Positions 17,340-26,140 of a stretch of DNA of 64,000 bases are shown here, one piece after another. Source of the DNA: Streptosporangium nondiastaticum. Its GTDB lineage: Bacteria; Actinomycetota; Actinomycetes; Streptomycetales; Streptomycetaceae. Numbering within the stretch: the first letter of the stretch is position 1; each line of letters begins with the position of its first letter. Under the pieces are notes generated by a model that saw nothing but the letters and a program-made list of their open reading frames with translations, was not told where the DNA came from and did not search any database. The position numbers were made by a program, and so were the translations under genes. The stretch lies in NCBI RefSeq assembly GCF_003011965.1, contig NZ_PXWG01000011.1:42246-106245 (forward strand), given 5' to 3'.

Positions 17340-18328
17340 CGGACTGCATGCGGATGGCGGACCGCACGGCGGCGACCGCGACTCCGGGGGCCGGCCCCGA
17401 GCCGTCCGCAGCGCTCGTGCGGTCCCTGGCCGGGGCCATGCGCGACGCGCTGCGCAGCGGCGCCGTCGGCCGGATGCTGGTCCCGCCGCGGGAGACCGTC
17501 GAGGACGCGGCGGGCGCGAAGTTCATCTCGATGCCCGCCGTGTCCCCCGACCACGACCTCTACGTCAACAAGGTCGCGACGATCGTGTCGTCCCCCGTGC
17601 CGGGCCGCCGCGCGACCGTCACCTCGGTCGTGCCCGTGTTCTCCGCCTCCACCGGCCGCTTCCTCGGCACCCTGGACGGCGACACCGTCACCAACCTCAA
17701 GTGCGCCGCCGTGACGGCGCTGGTGACGGACCGGTGCGCCGCCCCGGACAGCCGCGTCCTGGGCATCATCGGCTCCGGCGTCCAGGCCCGCCAGCAGTAC
17801 CTCGGCGTGTCCGCGGTGCGCGACCTCGCCGAGGTCCGGGTCTGGTCCCGCGACCCGGCCCGCGCCGCCGCCTTCGCCCGCGACATCGAGGAGACGGCGG
17901 CCGCCGCGGGCCGGAAGACCGAAGTCGTCGTGGCCGCCTCGGCCGGGCACGCCGCCCGCGGCGCCGACATCCTGTCGACGGCGACCACGTCGGTCCACCC
18001 GCTGCCGATCGGGGACGGCCTGCCCGCACACGCGCACATCAACTGCCTGGGGGCGCACACCACCGCGTCGCGCGAGGTGTCCGCCGAGCTGCTCCGCAGC
18101 AACATCGTGATCGTCGAGGACCTGCGCACGGCGATCGCCGAGGCCGGCGAGAGCCACGCCGGGGCGATCGAGCTCGACGCCCTCTTCGCCCCGGGCGCCG
18201 AGGAGTTCACGAGGCGGGGGACGATCTTCGCCTCGACCGGGTGCGCGTATCTTGATTTGATCACTTGTGCCCATCTGGCAGGGCGCGACGACATCGAGGG
18301 TTTCCGGCTGACGGGTGCTGCCCCGTGA
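17336..18328 (+). CDS. Ornithine cyclodeaminase/mu-crystallin family enzyme
   Basis: A 330-residue protein of the OCD/mu-crystallin superfamily with a Rossmann NAD(P) site (VLGIIGSGVQARQQYLGV, near residue 145) and the conserved N-terminal KFISMPAV and YVNKVATI segments. Family members include ornithine cyclodeaminase, ketimine reductases and SbnB-type amino-acid dehydrogenases. The Lys in VNKVA is in the expected catalytic position. In this cluster it may reduce a cyclic imine formed by the amino ketone, or supply an unusual amino acid. Its start overlaps the previous stop. A second ATG at 17345 is possible. Confidence 0.88.
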   Translation: MTDCMRMADRTAATATPGAGPEPSAALVRSLAGAMRDALRSGAVGRMLVPPRETVEDAAGAKFISMPAVSPDHDLYVNKVATIVSSPVPGRRATVTSVVPVFSASTGRFLGTLDGDTVTNLKCAAVTALVTDRCAAPDSRVLGIIGSGVQARQQYLGVSAVRDLAEVRVWSRDPARAAAFARDIEETAAAAGRKTEVVVAASAGHAARGADILSTATTSVHPLPIGDGLPAHAHINCLGAHTTASREVSAELLRSNIVIVEDLRTAIAEAGESHAGAIELDALFAPGAEEFTRRGTIFASTGCAYLDLITCAHLAGRDDIEGFRLTGAAP

Positions 18329-18363
18329 CCGCCGGAACGCCCCCGACCAAGGGAGGGAATCGC

Positions 18364-19872
18364 ATGGCAAGCAAGGCGAACCGGGCGAACATCGGGCGCG
18401 AGGAGATCTCGGGCGCCCACGACGCGCGGATCCCGCAGAAGTTCCTCGACCTGATGGCGACCGGCTGGCGCGCCGAGGAGGACCTCGACCTCACCCCGGT
18501 CCCGCAGGTCGAGCACCTCGCCCGCCGCCGGGCCCGGCTGTCCCAGGCCTTCCCGGGCGACACCCTCGTGATCCCCACGGGCAGCCACCGCTCGCGCACC
18601 TTCGGCGCTCCCTACGAGTTCCGGGCCGGCAGCGACTTCCTGTGGCTGACGGGGGATCAGGAGCCGCACGCCGTCCTCGTGATGCACGCGACGTCCGCCG
18701 GCCACGACGCCGTCCTCTACGTACAGCCCCGCCTGAACCACACGGCCGGCGCCGACTACCTGGACCGGATGGACGGCGAGATCTGGCACGGCCGGCGCCT
18801 CTCCCCCGAGGAGAAGTCCGCCATCCTCGGCATCGCCACGCGCCCCTTGGGCGAACTCCCCGCGGTGCTCGCGTCGCTGGCCGGCTCGGACCGCGTGCGC
18901 GTCCTGCGCGGCTACGACACGCACATCGACGGCGGGATGGAGCGCGGCGCGCTGCCCGTCACCCCCGAGAACACCGAGCGTGACGCCATGCTCGCCAGCG
19001 TCCTCTCCGAGCTGCGGCTGGAGAAGGACGAGTGGGAGATCGCCCAGCTGCAGGAGGCGGTCGACGCCACCATCCTCGGCTTCGAGGACATCGCCCGCCG
19101 CCTGCGCCCCGACGCCCCGACCCCCGAGCGGTACATCGAGGGCATCATGACCTGGCGCGCGCGCATCGCCGGCAACAGCCTCGGCTACAGCTCCATCGCC
19201 GCCGGCGGCCCCCGCTCCACGATCCTGCACTGGTCGCACAACAACGCCGTCGTCGAGCCCGGCCAGATCCTGCTCATGGACATGGGCATCGAGAACAACA
19301 ACGGCTACACCGCGGACGTCACCCGCGTCCTCCCGGTCTCCGGCACGTTCACCAAGGCCCAGCGCGACGTGTACGACATCGTGCACGCGTCGCGGACCGC
19401 GGGCCTCGCCAAGATGGCCCCCGGCACCGCCTTCGCCGAGATCCAGGCCACCTGCAACCGCGTGCTCGCCGAGGGCCTGAGCAGCCTCGGCATCCTCAAG
19501 GGCAGCGTGGAGGAGGCCATGGACCCGGCGTCGATCGCGTACCGCCGCTGGTCGCTGCACGGCTTCGGGCACATGCTCGGCCTGGACGTCCACGACTGCG
19601 GGCACGCCCGCCCCGAGTACTACGGCGGCGGCGTCCTGCGCGAGAACCACGTCCTGACCATGGAGCCCGGCCTCTACCTGCAGCCGCACGACGAGCTGGT
19701 GCCCGAGGAGCTGCGCGGCATCGGCGTGCGGATCGAGGACGACGTCCTGATCACCGCGGGCGGCAACACCCTGCTGACCGCGGCGCTGCCGACCGAGTCG
19801 CACGAGGTCGAGTCCTGGCTCGCCGCCCAGCGCGAGGCGGGCCCGCGGGAGCCGGGCCTCGATGGCAACTGA
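18364..19872 (+). CDS. M24 family Xaa-Pro aminopeptidase
   Basis: A 502-residue aminopeptidase-P-type protein with an N-terminal creatinase-like domain (about 1-225) and a C-terminal pita-bread domain. Metal ligands are visible: MDMGIENNNGYTADVTR (two Asp), HGFGHMLGLDVHD (His), TMEPGLY (Glu) and GVRIEDDV (Glu). GGGAGG lies 7 bases before ATG 18364. Housekeeping PepP removes an N-terminal residue before proline. Placed inside a biosynthetic operon it may trim a peptide precursor, process a protected prodrug, or protect the producer if the product inhibits such peptidases. It overlaps the next gene by 11 bases. Confidence 0.9.
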   Translation: MASKANRANIGREEISGAHDARIPQKFLDLMATGWRAEEDLDLTPVPQVEHLARRRARLSQAFPGDTLVIPTGSHRSRTFGAPYEFRAGSDFLWLTGDQEPHAVLVMHATSAGHDAVLYVQPRLNHTAGADYLDRMDGEIWHGRRLSPEEKSAILGIATRPLGELPAVLASLAGSDRVRVLRGYDTHIDGGMERGALPVTPENTERDAMLASVLSELRLEKDEWEIAQLQEAVDATILGFEDIARRLRPDAPTPERYIEGIMTWRARIAGNSLGYSSIAAGGPRSTILHWSHNNAVVEPGQILLMDMGIENNNGYTADVTRVLPVSGTFTKAQRDVYDIVHASRTAGLAKMAPGTAFAEIQATCNRVLAEGLSSLGILKGSVEEAMDPASIAYRRWSLHGFGHMLGLDVHDCGHARPEYYGGGVLRENHVLTMEPGLYLQPHDELVPEELRGIGVRIEDDVLITAGGNTLLTAALPTESHEVESWLAAQREAGPREPGLDGN

Positions 19873-20143
19873 CGACGCCGGCGCGGCGGCGCCCGCGGCG
19901 GACCCTGCGGCAGCGGTGGACTCCGCTGCCGCGGTGCGGTCCGCCGCCGAGGCGGAGTTCGACACCCTGACCGGCCGGCTGGGCATCGACGTCCCGGCCG
20001 ACCTCAAGGGCGGCGTCCTGGCCGGCTACCAGGGGCTGCGGGACATGGCGGCACTGCTGCGGAGCGTGGAGACCGATCACCGCGGCCGTCCGGGCGGCCG
20101 GGACGACCGTACGGGCAACGACGAGGAGAGACCGGGTGCCTGA
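19862..20143 (+). CDS. Small AtzG-like (DUF4089) amidase partner
   Basis: A 93-residue protein. Residues 30-70 (EFDTLTGRLGIDVPADLKGG, then GLRDMAALL) resemble DUF4089/AtzG, a small helical protein that forms a complex with the amidase AtzE. The first 30 residues are Ala/Asp-rich and the tail is charged. An amidase of the right type starts 8 bases before its end, supporting a two-subunit enzyme. AtzG-AtzE of Pseudomonas hydrolyses 1-carboxybiuret; the substrate here is unknown. Resemblance is by pattern and gene order only. Confidence 0.72.
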   Translation: MATDDAGAAAPAADPAAAVDSAAAVRSAAEAEFDTLTGRLGIDVPADLKGGVLAGYQGLRDMAALLRSVETDHRGRPGGRDDRTGNDEERPGA

Positions 20144-21596
20144 CATGCCCTCGGCTCGGCAGGCGACGGCACTGCACGAGCTGTCCGTTCCCGAGGCGGG
20201 AGCGCTCCTGCGGTCGGGTGAGCTCACCTCGGTCGAGCTCACCCGGCACGCCCTCGACCGGATCGCGCGGCTCGACCCCGCGCTGCACGCCTTCATCCTG
20301 GTCACGGAGCGCACCGCACTGGAGCGGGCCGAAGCGGCCGACCGCGACCTGCGGGCCGGCACCGACCGCGGTCCGATGCACGGGATCCCGTACGCGCTGA
20401 AGGACATCTTCGACGCGGAAGGCGTCCCCACCACGAACGCCTCGTGGCTGCGGACCGGCGACGTGGCCCGTACGGACAGCACGGTGGAGCGCCGCCTGCG
20501 CGCCGGGGGCGCGGTCGGGCTGGGCAAGCTGACCACGTTCGAGTTCGCGGTCGGCGGCCCCAGCTTCGACCTGCCCGTGCCGCCCGCCCGCAACCCGTGG
20601 AGCGAGGAGCACGTGCCCAGCGGCTCCTCGTCGGGCTCGGGCGCGGCGGTCGCCGCGGGGCTGACCCGCGTCACCATCGGCTCCGACACCAGCGGCTCCA
20701 CGCGCGGCCCCGCGTTCCACTGCGGTGCGGTCGGCCTGAAGCCGACCTACGGGCGGGTGTCCGGGCACGGCGCCCAGACCCTGTCCCGGACGCTGGACCA
20801 CTTCGGGCCGCTGACCTGGACCGTCGCCGACGCGGCCGCCGCGCTGCAGGTGATCGCCGGCGCCGACCCGGCCGACCCGCGCACCGCCGGCGCCCCGCTG
20901 GACGACTGGACCGCGGCCCTGGGCCGCGGGGTCGCCGGGCTGCGCGTCGCCACCTCGCCGGGCTGGTACGCCGACGACCCCCTGACGATGCCGGAGATCA
21001 CCACCGGCATCGAGCGGGCGCTCGGCGTGCTCGGCGGCCACGGCGCGTCCGTCGAGGAGGTCACGCTGCCGCCCTACGACGTGTTCAACGCGTGCGGCCG
21101 CGTCGTCTTCGCGGCGGAGGCGTTCGCCGTCCACCAGGACGACCTGCGCCGGCACCCGCGCTCGTTCGGGCGCTACACGTACCAGCGGGTGATGCCCGGC
21201 GCCGGGATCGCGGCGGCCGACTACCTGCGCGCCATGGACGTGCGGCGATGGCTGAAGCGGCAGCTCGACGAGACCGTGTTCGACCGCCACGACGTCCTGG
21301 TGACCGTGTGCGGGCAGACCACCGCGGCGCGCTGGAGCGACTTCCCCGAGAACTGGCCGCCGCCCAAGCTCGCCAACGACATGCAGACGATCCCCTTCAG
21401 CGTCACCGGCCATCCCGCGCTGTCGCTGCCGATCGGGTTCGCTGCGGACGGGCTGCCCATCGGCCTGCAGATCGTCGGGCGGGCGCACGACGAGGCCACC
21501 GTGTTCCGCGTGGCCGAGGTGCTGGAGGCGGAACTGGGGGAGCGGCACCGCCGTCCGCAGGGCATCGACATCGATCACACAGGGGGGAACTCATGA
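20136..21596 (+). CDS. Amidase signature-family hydrolase (AtzE/GatA-like)
   Basis: A 486-residue amidase. The Ser-cisSer-Lys triad is visible: Lys in GIPYALKDIF near residue 90, the SGSSSGSGAAVAAG glycine-serine region near 165, and the nucleophile in SDTSGSTRGPA near 190. The preceding small protein is AtzG-like, so this is probably the catalytic subunit. It should hydrolyse an amide or carbamoyl group on a small molecule. GTG 20136 has a GAGGAGAG sequence about 6 bases upstream and overlaps the previous gene. Tailoring or removal of a protecting group on the cluster product is a reasonable guess. Confidence 0.9.
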   Translation: MPDMPSARQATALHELSVPEAGALLRSGELTSVELTRHALDRIARLDPALHAFILVTERTALERAEAADRDLRAGTDRGPMHGIPYALKDIFDAEGVPTTNASWLRTGDVARTDSTVERRLRAGGAVGLGKLTTFEFAVGGPSFDLPVPPARNPWSEEHVPSGSSSGSGAAVAAGLTRVTIGSDTSGSTRGPAFHCGAVGLKPTYGRVSGHGAQTLSRTLDHFGPLTWTVADAAAALQVIAGADPADPRTAGAPLDDWTAALGRGVAGLRVATSPGWYADDPLTMPEITTGIERALGVLGGHGASVEEVTLPPYDVFNACGRVVFAAEAFAVHQDDLRRHPRSFGRYTYQRVMPGAGIAAADYLRAMDVRRWLKRQLDETVFDRHDVLVTVCGQTTAARWSDFPENWPPPKLANDMQTIPFSVTGHPALSLPIGFAADGLPIGLQIVGRAHDEATVFRVAEVLEAELGERHRRPQGIDIDHTGGNS

Positions 21597-22423
21597 GTGC
21601 GGTAACCGAAGCGGCTTTGGCGACCGACTACGCGTCGGGCGCGCTCAGCAAGGACACCCCGGAGGAGTTCGAGCGGCTGCAGCTGCTCCAGGCCTGGGGC
21701 GATCCCGACACCCGCACCGTGCTGCGGAAGCTCGGGCTCGGCCGCGACTGGCAGTGCCTGGAGATCGGCGCCGGCGCCGGCTCCGTAGCGCGCTGGACAG
21801 CCGACCAGTGCCCGGACGGCTCCGTCCTCGCGGTGGACATGGACACCCGGTACCTGGCCGACACCGACCGCCCCAACCTCGAATGGCGCACCGGCGACAT
21901 CCGCGAACTGGACTTCGCGCCCGGCTCGTTCGACCTGGTGCACTCGCGGTTCACCTTCTGCCACCTGCCCGAGCGCGAGGAACTGGTGGCCAGGGCCGTG
22001 CGCTGGCTGAAGCCCGGCGGCCGGCTCGCGCTCGGCGAGCCCCTCCTCATGCCGGCGGCGGGCTCGGTGCACGAGCCGGTCCGCCGCTTCTTCGGCGCCC
22101 TGGAGACGGGCTGGGCCGCCCAGGGCTCCGACATGCACCGGTGGGCGCAGACCCTCCCGTCCCAGCTGGCGCGCGCCGGCCTGCGCGACGTCGAGGTCCT
22201 GACGCGGGCGAACAGCCTCGGCGAGCCCGGCCCCTACGGCGCGCTGGCCGCCGCCAACATCCGGCAGGAGGGCGCGTACCTCGTCAGCACCGGCCTCCTC
22301 ACCCGGGCCGACGTCGACGCCGTCACCGACCTGTGCGCGGACCCCGGCTTCACCGACCTCCGCTCGATCACCGTGTACGCGTGGGGCCGCAAGCCCGCCG
22401 CCGGCGCAGAGGGAGGGTCGTGA
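21593..22423 (+). CDS. Class I SAM-dependent methyltransferase
   Basis: A 276-residue methyltransferase. Motif I is LEIGAGAGSVARW near residue 60, the acidic strand 2 end is VLAVDMDTRYL, motif II is FDLVHSRFTFCHL, and motif III is WLKPGGRLALGEP. It resembles small-molecule methyltransferases of the UbiE/Methyltransf_25 type. It probably adds an O-, N- or C-methyl to the cluster product or a late intermediate. Its ATG overlaps the amidase stop and its stop overlaps the exporter start (GTGA), so it is translated as part of the operon. Confidence 0.9.
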   Translation: MSAVTEAALATDYASGALSKDTPEEFERLQLLQAWGDPDTRTVLRKLGLGRDWQCLEIGAGAGSVARWTADQCPDGSVLAVDMDTRYLADTDRPNLEWRTGDIRELDFAPGSFDLVHSRFTFCHLPEREELVARAVRWLKPGGRLALGEPLLMPAAGSVHEPVRRFFGALETGWAAQGSDMHRWAQTLPSQLARAGLRDVEVLTRANSLGEPGPYGALAAANIRQEGAYLVSTGLLTRADVDAVTDLCADPGFTDLRSITVYAWGRKPAAGAEGGS

Positions 22424-23958
22424 CGGAGCCGGCGCCGGCGGGAGCCGCCCTCGGCGAGCCGGCGGCGGCCGCGGACCGGGCGGGCCTCTCCCCGCTCGCC
22501 TGGCGCGCCGTCCTCGGCTGCATCATCGCCGCCGCCATGACCGTCCTGGACCTGGCCATGACCAGCACCGTGCTGGGCAGCATCCAGGAGAGCATGGGCG
22601 AGCCGCTCGCCAAGGGCGCACTGGTGATCTCCGCGTACGCGACCGCCGAGCTGATCACCCTCTCGCTGAGCGCCTTCCTCACCCGGGTGTTCCCCGCACG
22701 GACCTACCTCGTCCTGCTCGTGTGCCTCTTCGTGGGCGGCGCGCTGCTGTCCGCCTGCGCCTGGAGCTTCGAGAGCCTGCTCGTCGCGCGCGTCGTGCAG
22801 GGCGCGGCCAGCGGGGCGATCATGCCGTTCGCCTACTACGCGATCGTGGTGCTCCTGCCGGGCGACAAGCACCCCAAGGCGATCTCGACGTTCTCGATCC
22901 TGGTCACCGGCTCGTACGTCCTCGCCCCCGTCCTGTGCATCACCCTGGGCGAGTGGATCGGCTGGCGCGCGCTGTACTGCGTGGCCGCGCCGGTGGGCGC
23001 GCTCGGGCTGTGGCTCGCCCTGCCCGGGCTCCGGCACATGCGCACGGACGCCTCCTCCCCGCTCGGCCGCAAGGTGAACGCCGTGGGCGCCGGCGCGGCC
23101 GTGGTGGGCCTGGGCTGCACGCAGTACGCCCTGGACAGCGGCCAGGAGCGCGGCTGGTTCTCCTCCGCGGTCGTGAACCTCGCCGTGGGCGCGGCGATCG
23201 CCGCCGCCGTCCTGTTCGTGGTGACGGAGCTGCGCAGCCGCCACCCGCTCGTCGACCTGCGGCTGCTGCGGCTGCGGCCGTTCCTGACCAGCTGCGTGTT
23301 CAACGTCGTCGGCGGCGTGGCCGTGTACTCCAGCTACGTCCTGATCCCCGTCTACCTGACCACGCTCGGCTTCTCCGCCGCCGACATCGCCACCGTCTCG
23401 CTCTACGGCGGCACCGTCCAGCTCGCCATCGCCCTCGGCCTGCCGCTCCTCCTGCGCCGCATCGACACCTACCTCGTGTCGTGCACGGGCGCCCTCATGT
23501 TCGCGACGGCCGCGCTGCTGCCCTTCCTCGCCGGATCCTCGCCGCCCTACGTCGTGATCGTCATCGCGCTGATGTGCCGCTCCGTCGGCTCCGGCCTGCT
23601 CCTCGCCGCGCTCGGCCTGATGGCCACCCGCACGCTGAGTGCCCATCAGGCGGCCTCCGGCTCACTGCTGTTCAACATGGCTCGGAGCCTCGGCGGATCG
23701 GTCGGAGCCGCGGGCTGCGCCGCGTTCCTGACGATCCGGGAGGCGTACCACGCGCATGCGGCCGGCGCTTCCGGTGTGCCCCGTGTGCCCGGTGTTCCCG
23801 GTGTTTCGGACACCGATGGTGCGGGCCGGAGCCTGGCCCTCCACGACGTGTTCGCCGTGGCGTTCGCGATCCTCCTGCTGCTCGCGCTCTCCCTGGCCGC
23901 CGGCTACGCACTGCGCCGGATCCGGGAACGGCGCGCGGCCCTCACCACCGATGGGTGA
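22420..23958 (+). CDS. MFS drug exporter, DHA2/EmrB-like
   Basis: A 512-residue membrane protein with about 14 hydrophobic helices. The first helix region (LDLAMTSTVLGSIQESMG) corresponds to motif D1 of 14-helix drug:H+ antiporters. A Gly/Val/Pro-rich loop (GVPRVPGVPGV) lies before the last helix. It most likely exports the cluster product and may give self-resistance. GTG 22420 overlaps the methyltransferase stop, and its stop overlaps the next start (GTGA). No separate repressor gene accompanies it. Confidence 0.9.
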   Translation: MTEPAPAGAALGEPAAAADRAGLSPLAWRAVLGCIIAAAMTVLDLAMTSTVLGSIQESMGEPLAKGALVISAYATAELITLSLSAFLTRVFPARTYLVLLVCLFVGGALLSACAWSFESLLVARVVQGAASGAIMPFAYYAIVVLLPGDKHPKAISTFSILVTGSYVLAPVLCITLGEWIGWRALYCVAAPVGALGLWLALPGLRHMRTDASSPLGRKVNAVGAGAAVVGLGCTQYALDSGQERGWFSSAVVNLAVGAAIAAAVLFVVTELRSRHPLVDLRLLRLRPFLTSCVFNVVGGVAVYSSYVLIPVYLTTLGFSAADIATVSLYGGTVQLAIALGLPLLLRRIDTYLVSCTGALMFATAALLPFLAGSSPPYVVIVIALMCRSVGSGLLLAALGLMATRTLSAHQAASGSLLFNMARSLGGSVGAAGCAAFLTIREAYHAHAAGASGVPRVPGVPGVSDTDGAGRSLALHDVFAVAFAILLLLALSLAAGYALRRIRERRAALTTDG

Positions 23959-25220
23959 TCTCCGTGTTCGCTGAAGACAACCGGGCGTTCCTCGCCGAGC
24001 AGTACGACGCAGGCCGATCGCCGGAACGCGCGCTCGCGGCGCGGGCGGGCAACCAGCTCCTGGCGGACGTGGGCATGAAGGTCCCCATGCTGCCCTGCCA
24101 CTTCCGCATCGCCGCGGCCGAGCACGCGGCCCTGGAACGGGCCACCCGCCTGCTGGCGGACGCCCAGGACAAGGTGCTGGCCCACCTCTGCGCCACCCTG
24201 ACCGCCGACGAGCTCGCCGCCATGTTCGAGGTCCGGCCGGAGATGGCGGCCCACGTCGACTGGCCGTCACTGCCCTCCTCGAGGCTGCGCATGCTGCGCG
24301 CCGACATCATCCCCACCGACACCGGCTACTGGTTCTGCGAACTCAACCACTTCTCCGGCGTCGGCGGGGGAGAGGCCTACCACGCCGCGCACCTGCACGC
24401 CGAGGTCCTCGGCCGGCCGGTGACCGGCATCTCCCCGTTCCGGCAACTCGCCCTGCAGTACGTCACGGAGTGCCGGCGCGCCGGACTCACCCGCGTCGTC
24501 GTCCTCGACACGCCGGGGCACCGGGCGCAGGGGTACGGGCAGCACCTGCTGCTGCAGCAGTACATCCGCCACATGGCCCCCGGCATCGAGCTCGCCTACC
24601 ACGACGAACTCACCTACCCCGCGGAGTGGCTGGAGACCGGCGAGGCCCGCCGCACCCTGGTCCACCGCCTGGTCACGTTCGACGACACCACGGACAACGG
24701 CGCCTTCCTGGCCCGGCTGCGCGCCTGCGGGGCCACGCTCTCCTGCATGTTCGAGGCCGAACTCAAGATGCACCGCCGCTGGTTCGCGCTCCTCTGCGAC
24801 CAGGCCCACCACCACCTTCTCACCGCGGAGGAACGGGCGGCCATCGAACAGTACGTGCCGCACACCGCCGTCGTCGGGCCCGCCGACATCGACACGGTGA
24901 TCGCGGACAAGGACCGCCTCGTCTTCAAACGCAGCTACCTCTACGGAGGCAAGGGCGTCCTCGCCGGCGACCAGCACACCGCGGACGAACTGCGCGACCT
25001 CCTCACCCGCGACGACGCCACCTGGTACGCCCAGCGCCGGGTCCACGCCTCGACCATCGACCTCCCGTCCCCGGACGGCACCCCGGTGCCGTACCACCTC
25101 GTCCTCGGGATGTACCTCTACGGCGACCGGACGAGCGGCGTCGTGGTGCGGGGCGCGGCGGACTCACCGGTGGTGAACGGTTCGCGGAGCGCGGGGATGA
25201 CGTGGGCGTTCGTGGTGTAA
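23955..25220 (+). CDS. ATP-grasp-like ligase (tentative)
   Basis: A 421-residue protein. The central ATP-grasp-like segment LVFKRSYLYGGKGVLAG (near residue 325) has the lysine and glycine-rich loop that bind ATP. Upstream, FCELNHFSGVGGGEAYH and downstream YHLVLGMYLYGDRTSGVVV look like the metal and nucleotide parts of the fold. The order suggests the circularly permuted or glutathionylspermidine-synthase-like type, but I cannot place it in a named family. Such ligases form amide bonds between a carboxylate and an amine. As the only visible amide-forming enzyme it may couple the amino ketone to an amino acid. GTG 23955 overlaps the exporter stop. Confidence 0.75.
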   Translation: MISVFAEDNRAFLAEQYDAGRSPERALAARAGNQLLADVGMKVPMLPCHFRIAAAEHAALERATRLLADAQDKVLAHLCATLTADELAAMFEVRPEMAAHVDWPSLPSSRLRMLRADIIPTDTGYWFCELNHFSGVGGGEAYHAAHLHAEVLGRPVTGISPFRQLALQYVTECRRAGLTRVVVLDTPGHRAQGYGQHLLLQQYIRHMAPGIELAYHDELTYPAEWLETGEARRTLVHRLVTFDDTTDNGAFLARLRACGATLSCMFEAELKMHRRWFALLCDQAHHHLLTAEERAAIEQYVPHTAVVGPADIDTVIADKDRLVFKRSYLYGGKGVLAGDQHTADELRDLLTRDDATWYAQRRVHASTIDLPSPDGTPVPYHLVLGMYLYGDRTSGVVVRGAADSPVVNGSRSAGMTWAFVV

Positions 25221-25233
25221 CCGAGGGGAGTTG

Positions 25234-25506
25234 TCACGGACGTGACCGGGGCGGCCTCGTGGAAGCGCCCGCCCGGGAGGCGACCACGACGTAGCCCACG
25301 GCGAGCGCCAGCCCAAGGATCCCGATCCCGGCGAAGCCGAGGATCTCAAGTATTCCGGCGCCGGCGGAGATCCCCCCGACGGAGACCACGACCCCGGCCA
25401 ACGCGCCCAGGATTCCCATGACGAGGGTCCGGTGGTTCCCGAAAAGGACGTGGGAAACGGGCGGATCGCCACCCCGCCCGCCGACCGGAGCGTTTCGTCG
25501 CCGCAT
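25234..25506 (-). CDS. Small two-helix membrane protein, unknown
   Basis: A 90-residue protein from ATG 25506 with a charged N-terminus (about 25 residues) and two hydrophobic helices (LVMGILGALAGVVVSVGGIS and ILGFAGIGILGLALAVGYVV). It is convergent with the ATP-grasp gene, 13 bases away. The family is not recognised. A weak GAGG lies about 10 bases upstream. An open frame extends to 25566 but adds only Arg-rich residues. It marks the right edge of the dense biosynthetic operon. Confidence 0.6.
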   Translation of the reverse strand: MRRRNAPVGGRGGDPPVSHVLFGNHRTLVMGILGALAGVVVSVGGISAGAGILEILGFAGIGILGLALAVGYVVVASRAGASTRPPRSRP

Positions 25507-25603
25507 CGACCGTGCCTCACTTCCAGTGCACTCGCCCGGGATCCTTCGGCGCCATGATCTTCGCACGCGGCCTTGGCCTCAGCGACAAGCTGTCCTCATT
25601 CCT

Positions 25604-25646
25604 CCCCAAACGACATCCATGCCCCAAGTGGTGGATACGCCCCAAA
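25604..25646. repeat. CCCCAA direct repeats with an 18-bp period
   Basis: CCCCAAA at 25604, CCCCAA at 25622 and CCCCAAA at 25640 are spaced exactly 18 bases apart in gene-poor, lower-GC DNA. The bases between the hexamers are not conserved. This could be an operator array or an iteron-like remnant. No gene is convincing between 25507 and 25988; the minus frame at 25690-26142 lacks a ribosome site and is unlike any known protein. Confidence 0.5.
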
Positions 25647-25988
25647 GCGCGCTATCAACGTGCGGCCGAGGGGCGTAATGACGTAGCCGTCACGGCGGGC
25701 GAAAACCCGTTAATGCTCCGTCAATTGAGACGCCTAAGCCCCTGGGGGCCGGGGGCTGTCTTCCGTCCCTCATCCGGATGGGCAACTCAACGACGCTGAC
25801 CGCTCCTTCGCATGAGCGCATCGCCGAAGCCCAGGCAACCAGCACCGACGGAAACAGCAAGTCCAGCACCGCCGGACTGGCGTCGTCGGCGACGGACACC
25901 CCGGTCCGGCGCGCATCGAGCTCCACCGAGCGTGAGCCGGCCGCGAACTGCTGGAAGGGGCCGCATGGACGGCGGCCGCAATTTCTAG

Positions 25989-26132
25989 TTGACGTGCAAC
26001 GGCACCTCGTACCACGTGTACGTGGACTGTACGGACGGCCGCCACCTGTTCCCGCAGGTCTTCTCGGGCCAGTGGGACTTCCGCCTGACCTGCCCCGCCG
26101 GCACCCGGGCCGTATGGGGCGGCAGCTGGTAA
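25989..26132 (+). pseudogene. Remnant of a small secreted Cys-containing protein
   Basis: A 47-codon frame with good protein character (TCNGTSYHVYVDCTDGRH, then LTCPAGTRAVWGGSW and TAA). It has three cysteines and looks like the mature end of a small exported protein. A TAG stop lies directly before it, and there is no ATG/GTG, ribosome site or signal peptide, so the 5' part has been lost. It is followed 8 bases later by a perfect hairpin, as expected of a former gene. The family is unknown. Confidence 0.6.
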
Positions 26133-26140
26133 GACGCCAC

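Noticed and set aside
10028..25220. Idea that the cluster makes a bestatin-like product by LeuABCD homologation
   Set aside because: Only a LeuA-like enzyme is present; no LeuC, LeuD or LeuB homologue is in the operon.
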